A stretch of DNA of 11,235 nt from Deltaproteobacteria bacterium (lineage in GTDB: Bacteria; Desulfobacterota; SM23-61). Shown here in pieces: positions 1 through 5,855 of this stretch (its first letter is position 1; every line of letters starts with the position of its first letter). The stretch lies in the NCBI GenBank assembly GCA_026388915.1, contig JAPLIW010000319.1, forward strand, positions 1 to 11,235. Reading direction: 5' to 3'. Made by a program: the position numbers and the translations under genes. The notes below the pieces were generated by a model. The model did no database searches and had not been told where the DNA came from. It saw only the letters and a program-made list of their open reading frames with translations.

Positions 1-267
1 AGGCTAGACAGTGCCTCCGTCGGAACTGCCCGTGATCCCAAAATACACCACTTTACCCGGTCTTATCCCCTTATCGGCCAGAAAAAAATGGGACTTTACA
101 CAAAAGCTATTGAAAAGATTAACAAAAAAAGTTTTCGGAAAATCCGGGAAAAGCGGTACTTTGCGGGTGATAAATCCGAGCTTTGCGGTCGTTGTTGCTT
201 TCGGGCCCAAAGGGCTGGTTCTTGAGCCTGGAGGGCGGCCTTTACAGGGAACCTTGTCCCCGGTTTC
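1..267. other. No recognisable gene
   Basis: Open frames exist on both strands here (minus 4-210 with a TTG start, plus 11-283), but neither has a good ribosome binding site or a motif I recognise. The minus frame is in phase with the PqqD-like gene just upstream and is separated from it only by that gene's TAA at 268-270. The read-on sequence does not look like any PqqD extension I know. I treat the stretch as spacer or as the unrecognised edge of a neighbouring gene. Confidence 0.4.
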
Positions 268-570
268 TTATTTAGAGGATTGAATTAGGCCCGCTTCTTT
301 CAGGGATTGGAGGAATTCGGCTACGTCTTTGGCAGCCTCTTCCGGCGAGGCGGTGTAGTTTTGGTGGATGGCTTCTATGATCTGTCTGACCTTGGTCTTT
401 CCGTCGATCATCCCCCAGATTACTGTCCCTATTTCGTTCAAGGTATAGATGGATTCAAGGTCCCCCGCCTGTTTTCGGATGGGAACGATGATCGTTTCCC
501 CGGCAATCTCCCGGGTTACAAAGTCATCCTTCTTGGAAAAAATGAGATCTTTCAGGTTCCTTGGCTCCAT
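268..570 (-). CDS. PqqD family protein (peptide-chaperone-like)
   Basis: This 100-residue protein has the PqqD fold signature: an N-terminal beta-rich part (about residues 15-45, with REIAGETIIVPI) followed by the typical YTLNEIGTVIWGMIDGKTKV segment (42-61) and a helical tail of winged-helix type ending EFLQSLKEAGLI (85-96). PqqD-like proteins bind precursor peptides of ribosomally made natural products and hand them to radical SAM enzymes. Many are orphans near HPr-kinase-like or sulfotransferase genes. No radical SAM partner or precursor peptide is visible here, so the specific role is unknown. The start is ATG at 570 and has only a weak ribosome binding site. The gene lies 49 bp downstream of tRNA-Arg(TCG) on the same strand with no clear terminator between, so it may be read from the tRNA promoter. 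The family call is fairly sure; function is open. Confidence 0.85.
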   Translation of the reverse strand: MEPRNLKDLIFSKKDDFVTREIAGETIIVPIRKQAGDLESIYTLNEIGTVIWGMIDGKTKVRQIIEAIHQNYTASPEEAAKDVAEFLQSLKEAGLIQSSK

Positions 571-618
571 CGAGTAGAAAGGCAGGGTGGATGAATCGAA
601 AAGAGGTCTCAGACTTTA

Positions 619-699
<81 letters not shown>

Positions 700-702
700 A
701 AA

Positions 703-780
703 TGGGGTGAGTGAAGGGATTCGAACCCTCGGCCGCTGGGGCCACAACCCAGTGCTCTAACCAGCTGAGCTACACTCACC
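703..780 (-). tRNA. tRNA-His (anticodon GTG)
   Basis: The minus strand gives acceptor GTGAGTG/CACTCAC, D arm GCTC...GAGC, anticodon stem CTGGG/CCCAG with loop TTGTGGC (anticodon GTG), and T arm AGGG-TTCGAAT-CCCT. An extra G at -1 (position 780) faces a C discriminator (706), the identity feature of tRNA-His. CCA is encoded at 705-703. Confidence 0.97.
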
Positions 781-802
781 ATAAAAAGCACCTTTTCCTG
801 TG

Positions 803-880
803 CCTCAAGGGGCCGAAGGCCCCGATCCTCAAGTCACGCGCCTCGCGTGACGCTCCTCAAGGCGGCCTTGCCGCCGATCC
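803..880. repeat. Tandem array of three different hairpins with a constant linker
   Basis: Three perfect stem-loops follow one another: 809-823 (GGGGCC, loop GAA), 833-851 (GTCACGCG, loop CCT) and 861-875 (GGCGGC, loop CTT). Each is preceded by the same CCTCAA (803, 827, 855) and followed by GATCC or GCTCC, giving repeat units of 24 and 28 bp. The stems are unrelated in sequence while the linkers are nearly identical. The array fills most of the gap between tRNA-Arg(TCT) and tRNA-His, so in the tRNA transcript it would form three hairpins. A role in processing, pausing or termination is possible but not shown. Confidence 0.8.
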
Positions 881-896
881 TTTTCTTCACCTTTCC

Positions 897-973
897 TGGC
901 GCGCCTGGAGGGACTCGAACCCCCGGCCCACAGCTTAGAAGGCTGTTGCTCTATCCGGTTGAGCTACAGGCGC
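897..973 (-). tRNA. tRNA-Arg (anticodon TCT)
   Basis: The minus strand gives acceptor GCGCCTG/CAGGCGC, D arm GCTC-AACCGGATA-GAGC, anticodon stem ACAGC/GCTGT with loop CTTCTAA (anticodon TCT, reading AGA/AGG), and T arm GGGGG-TTCGAGT-CCCTC. Discriminator G and an encoded CCA end at 897. It is the first gene of the three-tRNA cluster and has its own upstream promoter. Confidence 0.97.
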
Positions 974-982
974 CTAGGAGAA

Positions 983-1011
983 TTTTTACCATTTTATCGG
1001 GGCGTTGTCAA
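983..1011 (-). promoter_or_regulatory. Sigma70-type promoter of the tRNA cluster
   Basis: On the minus strand a perfect -35 TTGACA (1011-1006) is followed after 17 bp by a -10-like TAAAAA (988-983). The first tRNA begins 9 bp further on, at 973. Spacing and position fit a housekeeping promoter for the tRNA-Arg/His/Arg transcript. Confidence 0.7.
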
Positions 1012-1176
1012 CAGAAAGGACCGTCGCTCCTCGGCCAAACGCAGTTCGCGCTCCTTGATTCCGCTTTGGACGGACGGTCCCCGGTCTCTTCCTTTTTTCT
1101 TCCGCGTATGCTACAAAAAAACTTCTTTAAGAAACTTTGTCCAATTGACGAAATGATTACTTAGGGAGGGAAAGGG

Positions 1177-1515
1177 ATGACCTGTATATTCTGTCAGATT
1201 TTAGCCAGGGAGCTGCCCGGCGAAATCTTATACGAAGACGAAGATCTCGGAGTCATTAATGATATTAACCCGGAAGCGCCCGTCCATCTTCTAATCATAC
1301 CCAAGAGGCATTTCGATTCTCTGAATTCCCTGGATGATAAAACCGCCCAAATCGGAGCGAAAATGTTTTTGGCCGCCAAAAAAATGGCTGAAGCCCAGGG
1401 GATCCAGTCCGGCTACAAGGTTTTGATCAACAACGGAAGGGAGGTCGGACAGGAAATCCGCCATCTCCACATGCATTTGATGGGGGGGTGGGGACGGAGA
1501 CCGGTAAGAAAGTAA
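1177..1515 (+). CDS. hinT: HIT family protein (HinT-like purine nucleoside phosphoramidase)
   Basis: The 112-residue protein has the usual HinT length and layout: N-terminal CIFCQI (Cys3/Cys6, the frequent metal-binding pair), the core NDINPEAPVHLLIIPKRH (28-45), and the histidine triad HLHMH at 96-100 inside GQEIRHLHMHLMGG. His98, the middle one, should be the nucleophile. Enzymes of this type hydrolyse AMP-N linked compounds such as adenosine phosphoramidate or aminoacyl-adenylates in the cytoplasm; the physiological substrate is often unknown. The ATG at 1177 follows a strong AGGGAGGG site. It is the only confident + strand gene here, divergent from the tRNA cluster and convergent with the amidase. 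The family call is sure; the symbol is by similarity. Confidence 0.95.
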   Translation: MTCIFCQILARELPGEILYEDEDLGVINDINPEAPVHLLIIPKRHFDSLNSLDDKTAQIGAKMFLAAKKMAEAQGIQSGYKVLINNGREVGQEIRHLHMHLMGGWGRRPVRK

Positions 1516-1554
1516 TCGGAAAGGCGAACCGGGGAAAGACAAAACCTTTTTCTC

Positions 1555-1580
1555 ACGCAAAGACGCAAAGAACGCAAAGA
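1555..1580. repeat. Short tandem repeat, acgcaaag x3
   Basis: Three acgcaaag units (1555-1562, 1563-1570, 1572-1579) lie just past the HIT stop codon. On the other strand the motif reads CTTTGCGT. I recognise this as a common dispersed intergenic repeat type in deltaproteobacterial genomes; that is recall, not a search. Confidence 0.6.
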
Positions 1581-1679
1581 GAGAAAATTTTGGCATAAAA
1601 GCAAGAGACTGAACATTCAACACTGACCACTCAACACTGATTCTTTTTCCGACCTCCCCCTCCCCCGGGCGACCGGACT

Positions 1680-1696
1680 TCGGCGAGCTCAGCCGA
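1680..1696. repeat. GC-rich hairpin repeat
   Basis: TCGGC (1680-1684) pairs with GCCGA (1692-1696) around the loop GAGCTCA, with a GC-rich surround. It resembles the widespread TTCGACnnGCTCAG family of intergenic repeats. It lies downstream of the HIT gene and could help end transcription, but it has no following T run. Confidence 0.5.
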
Positions 1697-1737
1697 GCCG
1701 CCGGGCGCCCCTGCAATCTGCACCCTACACCCATTCC

Positions 1738-1857
1738 TTATACGTATTGCGGCAGGATTCTGATTCGGTAGCGATGCTGAATGGTCCGGTGCAAGACCGG
1801 GTCCCGCGTGCCTTTCAATAAGTTCATTTTTAGATACAGAATCTTGGGGGTGATCAT
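1738..1857 (-). CDS. Candidate small basic protein, 39 aa
   Basis: A short frame on the minus strand starts with ATG at 1857, 5-6 bases after an AAGGAAA ribosome-binding-like stretch, and ends with TAA at 1738-1740. It encodes 39 residues, begins MITPKILYLKMNLLKGTRDP and ends with a basic stretch RYRIRILPQYV. I recognise no family. It lies in a spacer full of dispersed repeats, so it may be chance or the remnant of a longer gene. The only support is the start signal and the complete frame. Confidence 0.25.
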   Translation of the reverse strand: MITPKILYLKMNLLKGTRDPVLHRTIQHRYRIRILPQYV

Positions 1858-1890
1858 GCGTTTCCTTTTCTTGTTTTCACCACAGGGGAC

Positions 1891-1916
1891 ACAGCGCGGC
1901 AGACCCGCAAACAAAA
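1891..1916. repeat. Triloop hairpin repeat, copy 1 (degenerate)
   Basis: The 26-bp unit begins ACAGCGCGGC, has AGA in the loop position and ends CCCGCAAACAAAA. Two closer matches lie at 6610-6635 and 6661-6686, from which this copy differs by one stem base and one tail base. It sits in a CACAGGGGACACAG context, like the copy at 6610. Confidence 0.7.
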
Positions 1917-2052
1917 ATTTTTAATGGGACACGGATGAACGCGGATAAACACGGATAAATTCCATAGAAAAAATATCAGAACCTGAAAGATGTCAACATA
2001 ACTCAGCACCACTCCAGCCCAAAGAGTTGATTTTTACAGCCGGGCAATTCCA

Positions 2053-2101
2053 GAAATCCCCCCTTCGCCCCCCTTTTCAAAGGGGGGTTAGGGGGGATTT
2101 C
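2053..2101. repeat. C6/G6 palindromic repeat, copy A (complete)
   Basis: The left arm GAAATCCCCCC plus a second C6 run pairs with a G6 run plus GGGGGGATTTC around a TTTTCAAA centre. This is a two-stem palindrome of about 49 bp. A complete relative lies at 4747-4788, and two half-truncated relatives flank the DUF559 gene at 6757-6791 and 7171-7206. It sits between convergent genes and may also act as a transcription block. Confidence 0.85.
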
Positions 2102-2207
2102 AGAGTCTGGCTTTCAATATCGAATTTTCTGTAGGAAATTTAGAGAGTCTGCACGTTCATAGTTCAGTATTCTCTGCGTCCTCTGCAATCTCTGTGATGA
2201 AAGAGCT

Positions 2208-3623
2208 TTAATCGAGATTCGGGTGGCGGTCCTTCCAGGGGGTATTCATTTCATATGCATAACCCACCCGCAGGACAGTCTTTTCATCGAAGGGTCGCCC
2301 CGCGATCTGCAGTCCGATGGGAAGCCCGGAAGAGGAGAAGCCACAGGGAAGGGAAAGGCTGGGAATCCCCACCAGGTTATAGATTCGGGTAAATCGAGTC
2401 AGGGCCGATGGTACGGCTTCCGTTTTCTTCCCCCAGGAGACACTCCCCTGATTGAGCTTGGGCGCGGTGATGGGAAGTTGGGGGGTGAGGATCACGTCCA
2501 CCTTCTGAAAAACGCGGCAGAAGATTTCCCGGATCCGGCGGCGGATGGTCTGGGCCTTCAGGTATTGAGCGGCCGTGACCGCGGCCCCCAGATTGAGGCG
2601 GGAGCGAACGTCATCGCCCAGATCCAGGGGGCGGGTCCGGTGCCATTTCTCCAGGGAAGCAGCTCCCTCGGCGAGGAGGATGATAAACGCCGCAACCGAG
2701 GCTTCGGGCAGATGGGGGATGGAGACCTTCTTAACCGCCGCTCCCAATCCCTTGCATACCCAGATGGCCTTTCGCACTGCGGCACGGACTTCAGGCTCCA
2801 GGCGGTCAAAGTAAAAGGTGTCCGGGATTCCAACTCGAATCCCTTTCAAGTTATTGGACAGGCTTTTAGGGTAATCGGGAACGGCAACGGGAGATGTGGA
2901 GGGATCGAGCGGATCCGGGCCGGCCAAGACATTCATGGCCATGGCCAGGTCGGCGACGCTGCGGGTCATGGGGCCCGGATGATCCAGCGACCAGCAAAGG
3001 GGATATACCCCATACCGGCTAATCCGCCCATAGGTGGGCTTCAACCCGGCTGTTCCGCAGAGGGCAGAGGGAATCCGAATGGACCCCCCGGTATCGGTTC
3101 CCAGGGTGAGGGGAACAAAAGCGCTGGCCAGGGCGGCGGCCGATCCCCCGCTGGAACCGCCGGTGACCCGCTCCCGGTCCCAGGGATTGCGAACCGGCCC
3201 GTAGTGGGGATTTACCGAGGTTGTGCCGTAGGCGAACTCGTGCATGTTCAGCTTTCCCAGGAGGATCGCCCCGGCAGCCTGCAGTCGCTCAATAACCGTT
3301 GCATTGTAAGCGGGTATAAAATTCTTCAAAATCCTGGAGCCGCAGGTCGTCCGAATCCCCTTGGTGGAAAAGAGATCCTTGGCGGCGAAGGGGATGCCAT
3401 GCAGAGGCCCGCGGTATTTCCCCTTGGCGATTTCCTTTTCAGCATGGCGGGCTGCCCGGAGGGCTTCCTTGGGTAGAAGGGTGATAAAGGAATTGATTTG
3501 GGAATCGTGGGCCTTGATTCTTTCCAGATATTTATGGGTGATTTCGACGGGAGATATTTCCTTTTTTCGAAGGGCTTTCGAAAGAGAGGTGACGGTCCAG
3601 GTTTCAGGATTCGGGGAGATCAT
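2208..3623 (-). CDS. Amidase, GatA/AtzE type
   Basis: The 471-residue protein is an amidase-signature enzyme of usual length. Numbered from the preferred start, the Ser-cisSer-Lys triad is visible: Lys82 in GIPFAAKDLF, cis-Ser157 in TGGSSGGSAAAL, and nucleophile Ser181 in GTDTGGSIRIPS, followed by GLKPTYGRISRYG. Such enzymes hydrolyse an amide bond in the cytoplasm. GatA does so on glutamine within the GatCAB tRNA amidotransferase. The segment SLDHPGPMTRSVADLA is closer to stand-alone and AtzE-like amidases than to the SSLDQIGP that I recall in GatA, so tRNA amidation is not my first guess. The ATG at 3623 has an ideal GGGAGGGG site 5 bp upstream; a GTG at 3638 lies inside that site and is rejected. 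The ATG overlaps the stop of the GatC-like gene in ATGA, so translation is probably coupled. No gatB is in view and the substrate is unknown. Confidence 0.93.
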   Translation of the reverse strand: MISPNPETWTVTSLSKALRKKEISPVEITHKYLERIKAHDSQINSFITLLPKEALRAARHAEKEIAKGKYRGPLHGIPFAAKDLFSTKGIRTTCGSRILKNFIPAYNATVIERLQAAGAILLGKLNMHEFAYGTTSVNPHYGPVRNPWDRERVTGGSSGGSAAALASAFVPLTLGTDTGGSIRIPSALCGTAGLKPTYGRISRYGVYPLCWSLDHPGPMTRSVADLAMAMNVLAGPDPLDPSTSPVAVPDYPKSLSNNLKGIRVGIPDTFYFDRLEPEVRAAVRKAIWVCKGLGAAVKKVSIPHLPEASVAAFIILLAEGAASLEKWHRTRPLDLGDDVRSRLNLGAAVTAAQYLKAQTIRRRIREIFCRVFQKVDVILTPQLPITAPKLNQGSVSWGKKTEAVPSALTRFTRIYNLVGIPSLSLPCGFSSSGLPIGLQIAGRPFDEKTVLRVGYAYEMNTPWKDRHPNLD

Positions 3624-3814
3624 TTTTTCCCCTCCCACGGCGAATAGAGAATGGAGGGTTCAGTCTCGGTGGGATCCATAATCCCCAGCCGGTCGCTTTG
3701 CTCATCCAACTGCTGTACAGAAGCAAGGAATGCTTCCCTCTCTTTCTTATTCGTGAAAGACAGGGGGAATCTGACCGGCAGGTTCGATGATTTTTTGACT
3801 GCTCGTTTTTTCAT
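3620..3814 (-). CDS. Small GatC/AtzG-like partner of the amidase
   Basis: This is a 64-residue protein starting at ATG 3814 behind AGGAGAG. Residues 18-57 line up almost without gaps with the middle and belt part of GatC as I remember it from Bacillus: FTNKKEREAFLASVQQLDEQ for the helix, then DRLGIMDPTETEPSILYSP for the loop that wraps GatA. The Phe-to-GluPro distance is the same in both. GatC and its short relative AtzG (DUF4089 type) have no catalytic role; they brace and help fold the amidase subunit. The usual GatC C-terminal part (REDE and beyond) is missing, as in AtzG. Its stop shares ATGA with the amidase start and it carries the amidase ribosome site. The basic N-terminus (MKKRAVKK) is unlike GatC. 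The assignment rests on this by-eye alignment plus position. A longer reading from 3928 lacks a good start site. Confidence 0.7.
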   Translation of the reverse strand: MKKRAVKKSSNLPVRFPLSFTNKKEREAFLASVQQLDEQSDRLGIMDPTETEPSILYSPWEGKK

Positions 3815-4043
3815 TTTTGGCTCTCCTCTATTCTCTGCGCACCCTGCGCCCCCGAAGGATCGCATCAGCTTGGGTGCCTTAGATGCCGAGGCTCGGTCAG
3901 CATGCGCAGGAAAACCTATTTCATCCATAGTGCCGGGGATTACTATGGGAGGTGAAGCTTAGTGCTTCGATTCGCAAATAGAGACATATATTCTCAAGCT
4001 GGTCATTGATACAATTGCTCACTCAGCACTAAGTTCAGAGTAA

Positions 4044-4065
4044 ATAAATTCGTTATCGAATTTAT
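4044..4065. repeat. AT-rich palindrome
   Basis: ATAAATTCG (4044-4052) and its exact reverse complement CGAATTTAT (4057-4065) surround TTAT. The 9-bp perfect arms could be an operator for a dimeric regulator or a weak hairpin. It lies over 200 bp from the nearest gene start, so no target is evident. Confidence 0.5.
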
Positions 4066-4231
4066 GAATCGATGGACTTAGGAACTTGATTCGTGCTGGA
4101 TAAAACCCCCCGAGAAGGCTTGAACATGAGTCTGAAAGGTTGGATTCTAAAATAAACATTTCAAATTTAAAAAAGGGATATTACTAATGCGGCCATAATT
4201 ATCTGAACAGGGATTTTGTCTTTAAATCATC

Positions 4232-4313
4232 CTGGATTCCGGCTTCCGCCGGAATGACAATAAAGAACCAGGCCTTTCTAATATTCGTCACTCCGGCGAA
4301 AGCCGGAGTCCAG
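4232..4313. repeat. Inverted pair of CCGGAAT-type hairpin repeats
   Basis: Copy 1 (4232-4258) contains the stem TTCCGGC/GCCGGAA with loop TTCC. Copy 2 (4287-4313) is the same 27-bp unit in inverted orientation, with stem CTCCGGC/GCCGGAG and loop GAAA. They differ at three positions, two of which form one stem pair, so pairing is kept. This is a common dispersed hairpin repeat type in several bacterial groups. The two copies could also pair with each other over about 27 bp. Confidence 0.8.
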
Positions 4314-4432
4314 TTCGAGGTTTTTAAAAGGAAAGGTCCTCCAACCAATGATGTTTAGACTATACTGGACTCCTTAGTAACAACCGAGGTCAATGGTGGC
4401 TGTTAGGCTAAGCCATCCGCTAGAGTGTTTTG

Positions 4433-4654
4433 CTAGGCTGTCTTTTCGACGATCCTGTTTCTTGTTTGCATCGGGAGGGTGATGGGCGCAAAAAAAATGG
4501 ATGGATAAAGGTAATCCTCTCCAGACTCATCAATGATTCTAACTTGATGGTGACGCTCGGCCTCCTTGTCCGGAAGGTTCTCATACAATTTCCGAACTTC
4601 TAAGGAAGCTTCGTAGCCTTCGTTGTCAACACAAATCAGGAATTTGCGTTTCAT
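4433..4654 (-). CDS. Conserved small protein of unknown function, 73 aa
   Basis: The protein runs from ATG 4654, with TGGAG about 10 bases upstream, to TAG at 4433. Its sequence, MKRKFLICVDNEGYEASLEV then RKLY (21-24), RIIDESGEDYLYP (39-51) and ending FFAPITLP (54-61), matches a family of small soluble proteins that I recall from cyanobacteria and other phyla. These have the same NxGYEASLE and DESGEDYLYP motifs and no known function. They often sit in accessory DNA and are sometimes found near toxin-antitoxin or restriction genes. It stands alone between two repeat-rich spacers. There are no membrane or signal segments. Being a real gene is likely; function is unknown. Confidence 0.8.
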   Translation of the reverse strand: MKRKFLICVDNEGYEASLEVRKLYENLPDKEAERHHQVRIIDESGEDYLYPSIFFAPITLPMQTRNRIVEKTA

Positions 4655-4973
4655 GATTCTTTACTCCAGGTATTTCTTGATTTTTAGTATCAATTTAGCC
4701 GCTTGAAAATCATACCAAAGCCATATCGATTAGCATACCCATCGCTGAAATCCCCCCCCCCTTTGCAAAGGGGGGCAGGGGGGATTTCTGGTGAATCTTT
4801 TCAAAAGGTCAAAGTTAGCTTTTTCAAAGAGCTAAAGTGTTACGATTTTTATTTCTTTCTTGCCCTTGCCGTGCCCCTCGTACCAATGCAGTTCTGCAAG
4901 CCTTACAGCAACTAGCACCAGCAACCAAGAATTTCTTTTATCCGAATGACACCGTATAACTTATTGAAATTAT
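4655..4973. other. Spacer with one palindromic repeat
   Basis: These 319 bp hold the complete C6/G6 palindrome at 4747-4788 and otherwise unremarkable AT-rich sequence. An open + frame at 4703-4915 is only a reading through the palindrome (its LKSPPPLQRGAGGIS is repeat-derived), so it is not a gene. The promoter of the 73-residue gene should lie near 4660-4700 but is not clear. Confidence 0.6.
4747..4788. repeat. C6/G6 palindromic repeat, copy B (complete)
   Basis: GAAAT and a run of ten C pair with G6-CA-G6 and ATTTC around TTTGCAAA. It is the same family as 2053-2101. The left arm has lost the spacer between its two C runs, leaving C10 opposite G6-CA-G6. Confidence 0.85.
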
Positions 4974-5050
4974 TGGTCGGGGCGGCCAGATTTGAACTGG
5001 CGACCCCCTGCGCCCAAGGCAGGTGCGCTACCAGGCTGCGCTACGCCCCG
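4974..5050 (-). tRNA. tRNA-Pro (anticodon TGG)
   Basis: The minus strand gives acceptor CGGGGCG/CGCCCCG, D arm GCGC-AGCCTGGTA-GCGC, anticodon stem CCTGC/GCAGG with loop CTTGGGC (anticodon TGG), and T arm GCCAG-TTCAAAT-CTGGC. Discriminator A and an encoded CCA end at 4974. The first base C, with GCGC in the D stem, is typical of bacterial tRNA-Pro. Confidence 0.97.
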
Positions 5051-5059
5051 ACATCCTTG

Positions 5060-5089
5060 TTTATATCATGAAGAGGAGATCGGTGACAA
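5060..5089 (-). promoter_or_regulatory. Probable promoter of tRNA-Pro
   Basis: On the minus strand TTGTCA (5089-5084) lies 18 bp before TATAAA (5065-5060), and the tRNA starts 9 bp later. This is one or two mismatches from consensus in each box and is well placed for a tRNA transcript. Confidence 0.6.
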
Positions 5090-5104
5090 GGATAACGTAG
5101 AAAT

Positions 5105-5132
5105 GCGGAATTCGGAATCCGGAATGCGGAAT
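5105..5132. repeat. Heptamer tandem repeat, NCGGAAT x4
   Basis: Four directly adjacent heptamers, GCGGAAT, TCGGAAT, CCGGAAT and GCGGAAT, differ only in the first base. They lie upstream of tRNA-Pro and downstream of rdgB. They look like dispersed-repeat material. Confidence 0.7.
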
Positions 5133-5194
5133 GGGCAGATGGCGAAGAGAGAGGAAAAATGCATTTTTGAGGAGGTTATGAAAAGGGATTTTAA

Positions 5195-5221
5195 CTCTGC
5201 GAGCTCTGCGGGCTCTGCGAG
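5195..5221. repeat. 9-bp tandem repeat, CTCTGCGAG x3
   Basis: CTCTGCGAG, CTCTGCGGG and CTCTGCGAG follow one another just downstream of the rdgB stop. They are related in wording to TCTCTGCGTCCTCTGC at 2170 and to the CGCAGAGGGCTCAGAG words near 10570. All appear to belong to the same dispersed repeat type. Confidence 0.65.
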
Positions 5222-5243
5222 AGAAAAATTCTTTGGATTTGTT

Positions 5244-5855
5244 CTATCGGTTTTCTTCCAGGAATTTTGGGAGAACTTGCTTCAATTTCTCCAGGGCCCG
5301 CGCGCGGTGGCTGATCCGATTCTTGACCTCGGGCTCAAGCTCGGCCATGGTCTTGCCCCATTCCGGAAGGTAAAAAACGGGATCGTATCCAAACCCATGG
5401 CTCCCTTTGGGGGCAAAGGCAATCTCTCCTCGGCATTCGCCCTCTACCACTTCCACTTTTCCTTTCGGTGAAGCGACGGCCATCGCGCAAATGAAGGCGG
5501 CCCCCCTTTTTCCTTGAGGGGTTCCAGTCATTTCCTTGAGCAGCTTCTGGTATCGTTCCGCGTCGGTCGCTTTTTCTCCCGCATAACGGGAGGAGAAGAC
5601 TCCGGGCCGCCCTTGCAATGCATCAACCGCCAGGCCGGAATCATCCGCGATGGCCATCCGGCTGGTCTGACGGGAGACGGCGGCGGCTTTCTTTACCGCG
5701 TTTTCTTCGAAAGTCTGCCCGTCCTCGATAATTTCGGGGATCTCAGGGAAATCCCGCAGGGATAAAATTTTCAACCCCAGGGGAGAAAGAATGGCCTGAA
5801 TCTCCCGGAGCTTGCCGGAATTCCGCGTGGCGATGACCACCTCTATTTTTTCCAC
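5244..5855 (-). CDS. rdgB: XTP/dITP diphosphatase (RdgB/HAM1)
   Basis: RdgB removes non-canonical purine nucleotides (XTP, ITP, dITP) from the cytoplasmic pool by hydrolysis to the monophosphate and pyrophosphate. The 203-residue protein has all family motifs: IATRNSGK (8-15) for triphosphate binding, the Mg site IADDSGLAVDAL (69-80), GRPGVFSSRYAG (82-93), GFGYDPVF (154-161) and the base-pocket segment KNRISHRARAL (178-188). The start is GTG at 5855, about 5 bp after GGAAGG, and it overlaps the end of rph by 13 bp. The rph-rdgB order is a common bacterial pairing. Nothing is missing. Confidence 0.96.
   Translation of the reverse strand: MEKIEVVIATRNSGKLREIQAILSPLGLKILSLRDFPEIPEIIEDGQTFEENAVKKAAAVSRQTSRMAIADDSGLAVDALQGRPGVFSSRYAGEKATDAERYQKLLKEMTGTPQGKRGAAFICAMAVASPKGKVEVVEGECRGEIAFAPKGSHGFGYDPVFYLPEWGKTMAELEPEVKNRISHRARALEKLKQVLPKFLEENR

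Larger units (their letters stand above)
1516..2207. other. Repeat-rich spacer between convergent genes
   Basis: This 692-bp stretch lies between the ends of the HIT gene (+) and the amidase gene (-). It is mostly short dispersed-repeat material: three acgcaaag units at 1555-1579, a stretch of ACACT/ATTCAACAC words at about 1609-1642, a GC-rich hairpin at 1680-1696, a triloop hairpin repeat at 1891-1916, hGATAAACACGGAT-like words at 1930-1958, and a C6/G6 palindrome at 2053-2101. TCTCTGCGTCCTCTGC sits at 2170-2185. Apart from one 39-codon candidate on the minus strand I see no gene. Confidence 0.7.
3815..4432. other. AT-richer spacer, no gene seen
   Basis: These 618 bp separate the amidase operon from the small protein at 4433-4654. 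They hold an AT-rich palindrome (4044-4065) and an inverted pair of hairpin repeats (4232-4313). Composition from about 3960 to 4200 is clearly more AT-rich than the flanking genes. I see no frame with both a start signal and protein-like sequence. The amidase operon promoter should lie in 3815-3960 on the minus strand, but I cannot pick it out. Confidence 0.6.

Noticed and set aside
4..283. Overlapping open frames on both strands at the left edge
   Set aside because: Only weak start codons (TTG on minus), no ribosome site, no recognised motif; the two frames shadow each other.
803..880. CRISPR array
   Set aside because: Units are only 24-28 bp, the constant part is about 9 bp and the variable parts are palindromes, unlike CRISPR repeats and spacers.
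1018..1080. 8-bp inverted repeat GGACCGTC/GACGGTCC upstream of the HIT gene
   Set aside because: Arms are 47 bp apart and short; too weak to call a regulatory structure.
2223..3476. Long plus-strand frame opposite the amidase
   Set aside because: Shadow of the amidase gene, rich in Gly/Pro/Arg; no domain recognised.
3815..3928. 38-residue N-terminal extension of the GatC-like protein
   Set aside because: It does not resemble GatC and lacks a ribosome site, while ATG 3814 follows AGGAGAG.
4703..4915. Plus-strand frame of 70 codons
   Set aside because: It reads through the C6/G6 palindrome and has no homology-like motif; composition is that of spacer.
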